Below, piece by piece: positions 1 through 7,327 of a DNA stretch of 12,357 nt (the first letter of the stretch is position 1; each line of letters begins with the position of its first letter). Made by a program: the position numbers and the translations under genes. Under the pieces are notes generated by a model. The model had not been told where the DNA came from and made no database searches. It saw nothing but the letters and a program-made list of their open reading frames with translations. This stretch comes from Bacteroidota bacterium. GTDB lineage: Bacteria > Bacteroidota > Bacteroidia > Chitinophagales > Chitinophagaceae. The stretch spans positions 1 through 12,357 of the forward strand of contig JAEWIW010000113.1 in the NCBI GenBank assembly GCA_023386855.1, written 5' to 3'.

Positions 1-1151
1 TTGATGCACAGGGCAGGAGAATAGCGCCTTTGTATAATTATTTGAAAACTTACCCCGATAATTTATTAAAGCAATTCCACCAGGAGCATGGTGAAAAGGA
101 GCAGATAGCAGTTGAAACCTCTTCCCCAATCATGGGTCATTTAAATGCAGGATTGCAATTGTATTGGTTTAAACATGAGCGGCCCTACAAATTCAGGAAT
201 TTACATACTGTTTTGCATTTTCCCCAGTTCCTGGGTTACCAGTTAACGGGTGAATTATTTGCGGAGATGACAAATGTTGGATGCCATTCAGCCATGTGGG
301 ATTTTAAAAACAGGTGTTATCATCAATGGCTGACCAAAGAAGGGGTTTCCCCGTTCCTGTTGCCGGTTGTACAGGGTGATCATGCCGTTGAAGTCAATTA
401 TGAAGATTGTGGAAGGGTTGCTGTTGGTGTTGGTTTGCATGATAGTTCGGCGGCGATCATTCCCTATTTGTTAAGTTTCACCGAGCCATTTGTAATTGTA
501 TCTACCGGTACCTGGACGATCAGCCTGAATCCTTTCAACAAAAGCCTGCCGCTTGCAGGGGAGTTAGAAAATGGATGCCTGAGTTACCAGGCCTATAATG
601 GAAGCCCGGTTAAAGCATCGATGCTTTTTGCTGGTCATGATCATGACCAGCAGCGCAAGCGCATCGCCACATTTTTTAATGTTGATGAGGATTATTTTAA
701 ATCACTTTCATATGATGCGAAATGCATAAACGATATACAGGAAGCTACTAATGAAGATAATTCCTTATACAATATTGGTCAGCCTGGTTCTCCTACCGAT
801 CCCTGTCATTTCCATTTGCGTAACCTGCAGGAATTTAAAACGCCTTCACATGCCTATCACCAGTTGCTTATAGATATTATTCATAGGCAATCAGCTGTTA
901 CAAGATCAGTGATTAATGATGATAATATTAAAAACATGTATGTTGATGGTGGCTTTTCTAAGAACAGGATATACATGCAACTACTTGCAGATGCATTTCC
1001 GGAAATAAATGTGTATGCAACCTCAATGACGCAGGGAACCGCCCTGGGAGCGGCTTTGGCCATTCATCGCAGCTGGAATGAAAAGGAATTGCCATCTACT
1101 TTAATCAGGTTAAAGCATTGGCATAAAACAAAAGATTCTATTTTAGGATAG
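1..1151 (+). CDS. FGGY-family carbohydrate kinase, 5' end outside the window (probable L-rhamnulokinase role)
   Basis: The gene is partial: the reading frame (first full codon at base 3) is open to the window edge and reads DAQGRRIAPLYNY before the first possible internal start, the TTG at 30, so the real start lies upstream. About 382 residues are visible; FGGY kinases usually have 450-500. Numbering from the TTG codon, the N-terminal FGGY fold ends with the typical SAMWDFKNRCYHQWL stretch (residues 87-101). The GVGLHDSSAA segment carries the expected catalytic-base Asp at 138, STGTW (158-162) matches the conserved nucleotide-site glycine motif, and VDGGFSKN (305-312) plus GTALGAAL (336-343) are the C-terminal ATP-binding motifs. 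It should phosphorylate a sugar or ketose with ATP in the cytosol. Its sequence is not close to classical E. coli RhaB; the rhamnulokinase role is inferred from the RhaEW-type gene 76 bp downstream. Two perfect palindromes lie inside it (612-627, 629-652). Confidence 0.88.
   Translation, partial: DAQGRRIAPLYNYLKTYPDNLLKQFHQEHGEKEQIAVETSSPIMGHLNAGLQLYWFKHERPYKFRNLHTVLHFPQFLGYQLTGELFAEMTNVGCHSAMWDFKNRCYHQWLTKEGVSPFLLPVVQGDHAVEVNYEDCGRVAVGVGLHDSSAAIIPYLLSFTEPFVIVSTGTWTISLNPFNKSLPLAGELENGCLSYQAYNGSPVKASMLFAGHDHDQQRKRIATFFNVDEDYFKSLSYDAKCINDIQEATNEDNSLYNIGQPGSPTDPCHFHLRNLQEFKTPSHAYHQLLIDIIHRQSAVTRSVINDDNIKNMYVDGGFSKNRIYMQLLADAFPEINVYATSMTQGTALGAALAIHRSWNEKELPSTLIRLKHWHKTKDSILG
612..652. repeat. 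Two adjacent perfect palindromes inside the kinase gene
   Basis: Bases 612-627 read AAAGCATCGATGCTTT, a perfect 16-bp palindrome. After one base, 629-652 form a perfect 24-bp palindrome whose left arm is TGCTGGTCATGA and whose right arm is its exact reverse complement. The centres are 21 bp apart, about two helical turns. In RNA they could form a 6-bp stem with a UCGA loop followed by a 10-bp stem with a GAUC loop. The segment encodes KASMLFAGHDHDQQ; the His-Asp-His-Asp run makes part of the symmetry easy to reach by codon choice, so the function, if any, is unknown. Confidence 0.85.
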
Positions 1152-1164
1152 CACAGGATAGCAA
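1145..1164. repeat. 10-bp tandem duplication at the kinase stop codon
   Basis: Two head-to-tail copies, AGGATAGCAC and AGGATAGCAA, span the kinase TAG stop (1149-1151). They look like a small slippage duplication; the second copy lies wholly in the intergenic spacer and does not alter the protein. Confidence 0.7.
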
Positions 1165-1227
1165 ATCAATTTTCCATAAATACATTTACATCACGATTTA
1201 TATGATTAGAAATCAAAAATATTTGTG
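1152..1227. other. Spacer between kinase and RhaEW genes with a small inverted repeat
   Basis: This 76-bp AT-rich spacer is the only sizeable gap in the left block. It holds a perfect inverted repeat TGATT-AGA-AATCA at 1203-1215, ending 12 bases before the RhaEW start codon, and looser ATAAAT/ATTTAT arms at 1176-1181 and 1196-1201. No Shine-Dalgarno sequence, TAnnTTTG box or GC-rich terminator hairpin was seen. The repeat could be a local operator or simply chance in AT-rich DNA. Confidence 0.35.
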
Positions 1228-3354
1228 ATGAACAATCTGGCCTCCAAATTCAAACATGTTAGTTATTTATGGGATGAAAAGAAAGCTGCCGAGCTTGCTG
1301 GCGATGAAGTGGAATTATTGATCTATCGGTCTAATTTACTGGGTGCAGACCTTAGGTTAACGAATTATGGGGGTGGAAATACTTCCTGCAAAACATTTGC
1401 AAAGGACCTGTTCTCCCCGGAAGGTGCGCCTGTTGAAATTATGTGGGTTAAAGGATCCGGGGGAGATATTGGCACCCTAAAAAAATCCGGTCTTGCTGCA
1501 TTATATCTAGATCGTCTCCACAGTTTAAAAAACATCTATAAAGGAATTGAACAGGAAGATGAGATGGTTGAATTGTTCAATCATTGCATCTATGACCTGG
1601 CTAGCAAGGCTCCTTCAATTGATACCCCATTACATGCCTTCCTTCCATTTAAACATATTGACCACCTTCATCCGGATGCTGCCATTGCTATAGCGGCTGC
1701 AAAGGATGGGAAAAAAATAACGGAAGAATTATTCAATGGAACAATCGGATGGGTAGAATGGCAAAAGCCTGGATTTGATCTGGGTCTTCAATTAAAAAAA
1801 TGCCTGGATGATAATCCTGGGATTAGAGGTATAATGTTGGGAAGCCATGGTTTATTTACCTGGGGCGATAATGCATACGACTGCTATGTAAATACCCTTG
1901 AAGTAGTGGAGAAATGCGCGGAGTACCTTGAACAAAACCTTGGCAAAAAAGGTCCAGTGTTTGGAGGACAGAAACATAGCTCATTACCCAGCCAACAAAG
2001 GATCAAACAGGCGGCAATGCTTGCGCCCATTTTGCGCGGATTGTGCAGCAGCCAGCAAAGAATGATCGGTCATTTTACCGATGATGAAAGGGTGCTTGAG
2101 TTTATTAATTCAAATGACCTGGATCGGCTAGCTCCCATGGGAACCAGTTGTCCCGATCATTTTCTTCGTACAAAAATCAGTCCCCTGGTTCTGCCTATTG
2201 CTGCAGAAGCTGACCTTTCTGATGTTGCCTCTATTAAAGCGCAATTGATTCCTTCTTTTGAAGCATACAGGCAGATGTATGTTGATTATTATAATGCCTG
2301 CAGGCATGAAAACAGTCCTGCCATTCGAGATGCAAATCCCGTGATCATATTGTATCCTGGTGTGGGTATGTTCAGTTTTTCAAAAGACAAGCAGACCGCA
2401 AGGGTTGCCGCGGAATTTTATATCAATGCCATCAATGTAATGAAAGGGGCAGAGGCAGTGAGTGAATATACTGCATTGCCAAGGCAGGAGGCCTTTAATA
2501 TTGAATACTGGCTACTGGAAGAAGCTAAATTGCAACGAATGCCCAAGCCTAAGTCTTTAAGTGGCAAGATTGCATTGGTTACAGGCAGTGCCGGTGGAAT
2601 AGGAAAAGCAATAGCAAAAAAATTCGCGGAAGAGGGAGCCTGTATAGTATTGAGCGATGTGAATAAGGAAAGGCTTGATAATGCATTGAATGAATTTCGT
2701 AAGCTGTTTGGTAAGGATGCAGTGGATGCAACCTTACTCGATGTTACTGATATTAATTCCGTGTCAGCTGCCTTTGATAAGGCCAGTCTTGCATTTGGAG
2801 GAATAGATATAGTGGTAAACAATGCTGGTATCAGTATTTCAAAATCTATCGCAGATCATAGTCTTGAAGAATGGGATCTTCTTTATAATATCCTTGTAAA
2901 GGGACAATTCATTACTTCAAAGAAAGCAGTTGAGATCATGCGTCGCCAGGGATTGGGTGGAGACCTCGTTAATATTGTTTCCAAGAACGCATTGGTTGCA
3001 GGGCCGAATAATTCAGGTTATGGATCAGCCAAAGCTGCCCAGTCGCATCTTACCAGGTTGATGGCTTCTGAATTAGGCGCTGATAATATCAGAGTGAATA
3101 CGGTTAATCCAGATGCAGTGATTGCAGACAGTAATATATGGGCCGGTGGATGGGCCGAAGGTCGTGCCAAAGCTTATGGCATCACTGTTGAAGAATTGCC
3201 TGCATATTATGCAAAGCGTACACTGCTGAATCAAATCATTTTACCCGAAGACATAGCCAATGCCTGTTATGCACTGGTAGGTGGATTGTTATATAAATCG
3301 ACCGGCAACCAGATTAATGTGGATGGAGGCGTAGCCATGGCCTTTGTTCGGTAA
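1228..3354 (+). CDS. rhaEW: Bifunctional rhamnulose-1-phosphate aldolase / L-lactaldehyde dehydrogenase (aldolase-SDR fusion)
   Basis: This 708-residue protein joins two enzymes. Residues 1 to about 430 form a class II aldolase domain with the phosphate-binding NYGGGNTS (46-53), the KGSGGD loop (75-80) and the metal-binding histidine region HAFLPFKHIDHLHPD (136-150) with SHG at 206-208. Residues from about 443 form a classical short-chain dehydrogenase: cofactor motif TGSAGGIG (452-459), NNAG (531-534), and catalytic Ser585, Tyr598 and Lys602 (YGSAK). The aldolase would split L-rhamnulose 1-phosphate into dihydroxyacetone phosphate and L-lactaldehyde; the dehydrogenase would oxidise the lactaldehyde to L-lactate with NAD+. 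Length and order match the known RhaEW/YuxG fusion family (often annotated as rhamnulose-1-phosphate aldolase/alcohol dehydrogenase). The ATG at 1228 was preferred to the adjacent GTG at 1225; neither has a clear ribosome binding site. The next gene starts two bases after the stop. Confidence 0.93.
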   Translation: MNNLASKFKHVSYLWDEKKAAELAGDEVELLIYRSNLLGADLRLTNYGGGNTSCKTFAKDLFSPEGAPVEIMWVKGSGGDIGTLKKSGLAALYLDRLHSLKNIYKGIEQEDEMVELFNHCIYDLASKAPSIDTPLHAFLPFKHIDHLHPDAAIAIAAAKDGKKITEELFNGTIGWVEWQKPGFDLGLQLKKCLDDNPGIRGIMLGSHGLFTWGDNAYDCYVNTLEVVEKCAEYLEQNLGKKGPVFGGQKHSSLPSQQRIKQAAMLAPILRGLCSSQQRMIGHFTDDERVLEFINSNDLDRLAPMGTSCPDHFLRTKISPLVLPIAAEADLSDVASIKAQLIPSFEAYRQMYVDYYNACRHENSPAIRDANPVIILYPGVGMFSFSKDKQTARVAAEFYINAINVMKGAEAVSEYTALPRQEAFNIEYWLLEEAKLQRMPKPKSLSGKIALVTGSAGGIGKAIAKKFAEEGACIVLSDVNKERLDNALNEFRKLFGKDAVDATLLDVTDINSVSAAFDKASLAFGGIDIVVNNAGISISKSIADHSLEEWDLLYNILVKGQFITSKKAVEIMRRQGLGGDLVNIVSKNALVAGPNNSGYGSAKAAQSHLTRLMASELGADNIRVNTVNPDAVIADSNIWAGGWAEGRAKAYGITVEELPAYYAKRTLLNQIILPEDIANACYALVGGLLYKSTGNQINVDGGVAMAFVR

Positions 3355-3356
3355 TA

Positions 3357-4538
3357 ATGCATCACTCATTCTTAATGCCTGGTAAAATGAAAATGACTTA
3401 TAATCCCGACTACCCTGATGTTGAATCCCTGAGAGAAAAAGCAAGAACCAGGATACCACGTTTTGCTTTTGAATATGTTGATGGTGGATGTAATGAAGAA
3501 GTAAACCTGGTAAACAATACTTCTGATATCAGGAATATTGCATTGAAGCCTGAGTATTTAAAAACGTTCAAAGGTGTTAACCTTGAAACAACATTATTAG
3601 GGCATACTTATAGTGCGCCTTTTGGAATAGCCCCTGTTGGCCTGCAAGGATTAGTGTGGCCGGGAGCGCCGGAAATCATTGCGCATGCTGCATATGAAAA
3701 TAATATTCCTTTCATTTTAAGTACGGTTACCACTTCAAGCATTGAAAAGATTGCCGATATAACAAGAGGAGAAGCATGGTTCCAGTTGTATTATCCTGCC
3801 GATAATAGTGTAACAGATAATATACTTGGTCGATTGAATAGCTCGGGATATAAAGTATTGGTATTACTTGCGGATGTTCCGTCATTTGGATATCGGCCAA
3901 AAGAAATACGTAATGGATTGGCCATGCCACCAAGGATGACCTTTCGGAATATTATGCAGATCGCTTCGAAGCCCAATTGGGCTTTACGCACGCTGGTCTA
4001 TGGACAACCAGAATTTGCCACATTAAAGCCTTATATGCCTAAGGGAATGAATATGCATCACCTGGGGCTGTTCATGAATAAGACTTTCAATGGTCGACTT
4101 ACCGAAGAAAAGATCAGTTATATCCGGGAAAGATGGAAAGGTAAACTGGTGATAAAAGGTGTGGCCAGTGAAGCTGATGTTGAAAGAGCAGTGAAACTCG
4201 GTATTGATGGATTGATCGTTTCAAATCATGGAGGAAGGCAACTGGATGCTGCTGAGTCTGCCATTCATTCACTTAAGAGAGTGTTGAAAGTTGCGCCAAA
4301 AGATATGACAGTCATGATGGACAGTGGGCTGAGATCAGGCCCGGATATAGCACGCACATTGGCAACCGGTGCCTCATTTACCTTCCTGGGAAGAGCATTT
4401 ATGTATGGTGTAGCTGCTATGGGAAAAGATGGCGCAGCGCATACCATCAATATTTTAAAAAAGCAACTTCACCAGGTTATGGAACAATTGAGTTGTCAAC
4501 AGGTTTCTGAGCTGCCGGTGCATTTAATAAAGGATTGA
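3357..4538 (+). CDS. FMN-dependent alpha-hydroxy-acid dehydrogenase, L-lactate type (LldD-like)
   Basis: The 393-residue product is a complete FMN-dependent 2-hydroxy-acid dehydrogenase/oxidase. Residues matching the flavocytochrome b2 active site are all present: Tyr40 (FEYVDGG), Tyr145 (WFQLYY), Asp173 (LADVPSFG), Lys267 (VIKG), and His291 and Arg294 in SNHGGRQLD. The FMN phosphate region DSGLRSG (322-328) and GR (345-346) follow. No signal peptide or cytochrome domain is seen. It probably oxidises L-lactate to pyruvate, which fits its place after RhaEW, whose product would be L-lactate. The usual RxxDxRN segment here reads RPKEIRN, so the protein is not from the core LldD branch and another 2-hydroxy acid is possible. 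The gene follows RhaEW by two bases (TAATAATG), suggesting translational coupling. In-frame ATGs at 3375, 3387 and 3393 are alternative starts; family similarity begins just after the last one. Confidence 0.88.
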   Translation: MHHSFLMPGKMKMTYNPDYPDVESLREKARTRIPRFAFEYVDGGCNEEVNLVNNTSDIRNIALKPEYLKTFKGVNLETTLLGHTYSAPFGIAPVGLQGLVWPGAPEIIAHAAYENNIPFILSTVTTSSIEKIADITRGEAWFQLYYPADNSVTDNILGRLNSSGYKVLVLLADVPSFGYRPKEIRNGLAMPPRMTFRNIMQIASKPNWALRTLVYGQPEFATLKPYMPKGMNMHHLGLFMNKTFNGRLTEEKISYIRERWKGKLVIKGVASEADVERAVKLGIDGLIVSNHGGRQLDAAESAIHSLKRVLKVAPKDMTVMMDSGLRSGPDIARTLATGASFTFLGRAFMYGVAAMGKDGAAHTINILKKQLHQVMEQLSCQQVSELPVHLIKD

Positions 4539-4583
4539 GGAAAAGATAACCATCAATTCCAATTGGATATGAAAATCATTTCC
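4539..4583. other. Short convergent spacer, no convincing terminator
   Basis: These 45 bases separate the convergent LldD-like and DUF1259 genes. They contain a 10-bp palindrome TCCAATTGGA at 4558-4567 but no GC-rich stem followed by a T run on either strand. Confidence 0.4.
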
Positions 4584-5321
4584 TTAATTCATTTTCATAC
4601 CTTCCTTTTTCCCCACCTGGTCTAATGCCGCTCTTAAGCCTTTGGCCAAATTCTCAGCTTTACCAACTCCCCAATAATGTAAAAAGAATACCCTGGGTTG
4701 CTCATGAACCATATGGTTGTGTAATGCTACTACTTCAATACCATTTACAATAAGTGATTTTAATACAGGTTCCACTTCGTCCTTGAGCATCACGAAATCA
4801 CCAGCAACGGCGGCTTTTTCCATTGTTCCCTGCCATGCCGCCCAGGTATTGAACCCCATAAAAGTTGTTACCTGCACTCCATGTTCCATAAGGTTGACAT
4901 CAGGACGACCAATGGTATATTTATATACGCCTTTATTCATTTCACCTTTGTATCCTAGAGCCTTCGACAACCAACTTGTATCAATCGTATTTTCTACTGT
5001 TTCAATTGAAGCTGTTCCCTTTGATGGATCCCCTCCTCTTAATGCTGCTATCTTATCCAGCACAGCCTTTGCCTTTTGTGCCATGACTTCCGCCGGCCCT
5101 GTTCCACCTAAATGCATGAAAAGAATATTCGGATGATTTCTTACAAAATGATTGTGAATGGCAGTGCTGGTTAATCCCTGCCTGATGATCTCCTGCTGAA
5201 CAGGAGCCAGGTCAGTTTCCGTTACAACAATATCTCCCATCAACATAACACCATCTTTTGCAGGAGTGAATGCTATCCATGTTCCAAGGCCCATTGCAGG
5301 AATAATTTTAAATCCATCCAC
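4584..5321 (-). CDS. DUF1259 (LppY/LpqO-like) protein body, separated from its signal peptide by an in-frame stop
   Basis: The 245 residues from the GTG at 5321 contain the two tandem repeats of DUF1259. Repeat one runs roughly from residue 5 to 90 (PAMGLGTWIAF to the AIHNHFV motif and HLGGTG); repeat two from about 147 to 235 (TFMGFNTWAAW, ALHNHMV, HYWGVG). Each has the His-Asn-His signature. Biochemical function is unknown for the family; members are usually secreted or lipid-anchored. The GTG is only the first start-like codon after an upstream in-frame TAA and has no convincing ribosome binding site. The frame continues without a shift through that TAA to an ATG at 5531 that encodes a signal peptide. 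The intact ancestral protein would have had about 315 residues. So this is either a recently inactivated gene, a gene read by reinitiation or readthrough, or a sequencing error at the stop. It faces the LldD-like gene and diverges from the GH43 gene. Confidence 0.75.
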   Translation of the reverse strand: MDGFKIIPAMGLGTWIAFTPAKDGVMLMGDIVVTETDLAPVQQEIIRQGLTSTAIHNHFVRNHPNILFMHLGGTGPAEVMAQKAKAVLDKIAALRGGDPSKGTASIETVENTIDTSWLSKALGYKGEMNKGVYKYTIGRPDVNLMEHGVQVTTFMGFNTWAAWQGTMEKAAVAGDFVMLKDEVEPVLKSLIVNGIEVVALHNHMVHEQPRVFFLHYWGVGKAENLAKGLRAALDQVGKKEGMKMN

Positions 5322-5531
5322 CTTTACATCCAGGTCGTTTTGCGGGACAGTTATTTTATACTCACCATTGTTTGATATTCCTTTTTTTCCAATGATATGT
5401 TCAATGGTATCCGTGTTCAGTTCACGGTGTTGACCTGGTTAATTCACTTGTGCACCGGCTGAATGGCATATTATGATAATACATAAAAGGGTTAGCATGG
5501 TTCCCTGTATTATGGTTATTTGCTTCTTCAT
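5322..5531 (-). pseudogene. Cut-off 5' end of the DUF1259 gene: signal peptide, in-frame TAA, orphaned N-terminus
   Basis: From the ATG at 5531 the minus strand reads MKKQITIIQGTMLTLLCIII followed by ICHSAGAQVN and then TAA at 5441-5439. This is a clear Sec signal peptide (Lys-rich start, hydrophobic core, Ala-Gln cleavage site). After the TAA the same frame continues with PGQHRELNTDTIEHIIGKKG and on to ITVPQNDLDVKV, the usual start of a mature DUF1259 domain, and joins the downstream body without a frameshift. There is no ATG between the stop and the GTG at 5321. A single C-to-T change in a CAA codon would explain the stop. If real, translation from 5531 gives only a 30-residue peptide, and any product begun internally would lack the export signal. 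Confidence 0.75.
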
Positions 5532-5686
5532 ATTGGTTGATTTAGAGCTATACCAATTTACGATTTTGAAATTAGTTCGTTTATAATCCCTTTTTAGTTG
5601 CGACTTAGCCTGGTTGGGAAGACTTAATTACAGATTAACTATCTTGAAGATTTTAATGTTTATCAATCAAGATTAATCTTCCAGAT
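5532..5686. promoter_or_regulatory. Divergent intergenic region between the DUF1259 and GH43 genes, with paired small palindromes
   Basis: This 155-bp AT-rich region must hold the promoters for both divergent genes. Next to the GH43 start there are two perfect palindromes sharing one arm: ATCTT-G-AAGAT at 5641-5651 and AAGATTAATCTT at 5669-5680, the second ending six bases before the ATG at 5687. AGATTAA is also repeated directly (5632-5638, 5670-5676). The layout resembles a two-site operator, but no matching regulator is in the window. No clear TAnnTTTG promoter box was found on either strand, and there is no Shine-Dalgarno sequence before the GH43 start. Confidence 0.4.
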
Positions 5687-7243
5687 ATGAAGAATTCCCG
5701 GGGCTTTATTTTTGTTATCCTGCTGTGTTCAGTGCCATTTCTTTTTTCTTTTGATAAAGATCCAAATGATTATGTAGGCGCCCAATGGCTAACTACCCTT
5801 GACACAACTGGCAAAGAATACCCCGTCATACCCGGTGATCTTGCTGATCCTTCCGTTATCCGGCAAGGCAATATTTATTACGCTACAGGTACCTCTTCGG
5901 AGTGGGCTCCGCATTTTCCCATCTTTCAGTCCACCGACCTGTTCAACTGGAAACAATCAGGTTATGCATTGCCTGAAACGCCTTCATGGGCTGCTGCTTC
6001 TTTCTGGGCGCCTGAACTTTTTTACCATAAAGGAACCTATTACCTCTATTATGTTGCGCGCAAGAAAAGCGATGGCATTTCCTGCATAGGCGTGGCTACT
6101 TCAAAAGATCCTGCAAAAGGTTTTACTGATAAGGGCATCCTGCTTGAATTTGGTAAAGAAGCCATTGATCCTTTTGTAATTGAAGACGATGGTCAATTGT
6201 ATATGACCTGGAAAGCTTATGGGCTCGACCAGCGACCTATTGAAATTTTAGGTGCACGGATGACTGACGATGGGTTGAAAATAGTAGGAGAGCCTTTCAT
6301 GCTTTTGCGCGATGATGCGAGGCAGGGACTGGAAGGTCAATCGATCGTTAAGCGCGATGGATACTATTACCTGTTCTATTCACCTGGTAATTGCTGTGGT
6401 CGTGGTTGCAGTTATAAAACTGAAGTGGCAAGATCTGTGTCATTAAAAGGACCATATACAAGGTATGATGCCAACCCATTGCTTTCGGAAACGGATGAAT
6501 GGAAATGCACCGGTCATGGTACGATGGTAACTACAAATAAAGGCAAGGATTATTTCCTTTATCATGCTTATAGCAAAGCGGCTGATGTATTTACCGGCAG
6601 GCAGGCCATGCTTGGAGAAGTTAGATGGAACGGTGATACAGGATGGCCTTCCATCAGGCCGCTGGGTGAAAAAGCAGGTATCAAGAAACATTTCAGGGAT
6701 GATTTTACCAGCACAACCCTGGGCGATTCCTGGCAATGGGATTTTCGTCATGCAAAGCCTTCCTGGAAAATCAATAAGGATGTATTGTACCTGTCGGGAC
6801 AAACTACTGATGATAACCCAACCGGCATCGTGTTAACGGTTCGGCCTATTGCAAGCAATTATGAAATGACAACCGAAGTGATCAATACAAATTCTTCACT
6901 GAAAGGATTAGTGCTTTATGGCGATGCTGGTCAATCAGTGGGTATTGGGATTAAAAACGATATGATCCAGTTATGGGAAGTAAAGAAGGGTGAACGGTCT
7001 GTCCTTAAAGAAACAAAGATCAATGGAACCGGGCCTGTTCAGTTAAAGATGAAAGCCAATAACGGATCGCAATTAAGGTTTTATTGGAAAGAAAAAGGAA
7101 AGGATTGGACGGAGCTTGTAATCGGAGCTGGGCCATATGATGGCAATTTCCTTCCGCCATGGGATCGCAGTCCAAGGCCGGGTATCCTGCAGCAGGGAAC
7201 AGCGCCGGGGGCTTTCAGTTATTTTGAAATAGGATATAGATAG
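5687..7243 (+). CDS. Exported glycoside hydrolase family 43 enzyme (arabinan/xylan-type) with C-terminal beta-sandwich
   Basis: The 518-residue protein begins with a Sec signal peptide (about residues 1-22, hydrophobic core FIFVILLCSVPFLF) without a lipobox. Residues about 45-330 form the five-bladed GH43 propeller. The three acidic catalytic positions are visible: Asp54 in LADPSV (general base), Asp161 in AIDPFV (pKa modulator) and Glu216 in LEGQS (general acid). Other family marks are WAPELF (107-112) and GHGTM (276-280). Residues about 335-518 look like the concanavalin-A-like beta-sandwich found at the C-terminus of many GH43 beta-xylosidases and arabinofuranosidases. It should act in the periplasm or outside on arabinose- or xylose-containing side chains or oligosaccharides; exact specificity cannot be read from sequence. 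No SusC/SusD pair or sugar-specific regulator is nearby. The alpha/beta hydrolase gene follows on the same strand after 84 bp. Confidence 0.9.
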   Translation: MKNSRGFIFVILLCSVPFLFSFDKDPNDYVGAQWLTTLDTTGKEYPVIPGDLADPSVIRQGNIYYATGTSSEWAPHFPIFQSTDLFNWKQSGYALPETPSWAAASFWAPELFYHKGTYYLYYVARKKSDGISCIGVATSKDPAKGFTDKGILLEFGKEAIDPFVIEDDGQLYMTWKAYGLDQRPIEILGARMTDDGLKIVGEPFMLLRDDARQGLEGQSIVKRDGYYYLFYSPGNCCGRGCSYKTEVARSVSLKGPYTRYDANPLLSETDEWKCTGHGTMVTTNKGKDYFLYHAYSKAADVFTGRQAMLGEVRWNGDTGWPSIRPLGEKAGIKKHFRDDFTSTTLGDSWQWDFRHAKPSWKINKDVLYLSGQTTDDNPTGIVLTVRPIASNYEMTTEVINTNSSLKGLVLYGDAGQSVGIGIKNDMIQLWEVKKGERSVLKETKINGTGPVQLKMKANNGSQLRFYWKEKGKDWTELVIGAGPYDGNFLPPWDRSPRPGILQQGTAPGAFSYFEIGYR

Positions 7244-7327
7244 TATGGATCGTTGCCGGGGGTTTATGGAATTGGAACGGGAATAAGTCAAATCCCTCTT
7301 TCCTATCTTTGCTGCTAAACTGATTCC
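7244..7327. other. Spacer between the GH43 and alpha/beta hydrolase genes
   Basis: These 84 bases contain no GC stem with a T run, so no terminator for the GH43 gene is evident. A TAnnTTTG box near the right end may start a separate transcript for the hydrolase gene. Confidence 0.4.
7304..7311 (+). promoter_or_regulatory. Possible Bacteroidota -7 promoter box (TAnnTTTG) before the alpha/beta hydrolase gene
   Basis: TATCTTTG matches the TAnnTTTG -7 consensus of Bacteroidota exactly and ends 16 bases before the ATG at 7328. The nearest upstream TTG (7272-7274) is too far away, 29 bases, for a normal -33 box, and the implied 5' leader would be very short, so this is only a candidate. Confidence 0.3.

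Noticed and set aside
2418..2822. Open frame of 134 codons antisense to the RhaEW gene
   Set aside because: It lies wholly opposite a gene with clear domains, resembles no family I know and has a composition expected from the reverse of coding DNA.
4539..4583. Possible bidirectional terminator between the LldD-like and DUF1259 genes
   Set aside because: Only a short AT-rich palindrome is present, without a GC stem or T run.
5566..5587. TTGAAA and TATAAT resembling a sigma-70 promoter upstream of GH43
   Set aside because: The spacing is only 10 bp and this phylum uses a different promoter consensus.
5687..5780. Lipoprotein signal in the GH43 leader (Cys14)
   Set aside because: The residues before the cysteine (ILL) do not fit a lipobox and the hydrophobic core continues past it.
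6443..6802. Open frames on both strands over the GH43 gene
   Set aside because: The GH43 frame accounts for the region with catalytic residues and fold motifs throughout.
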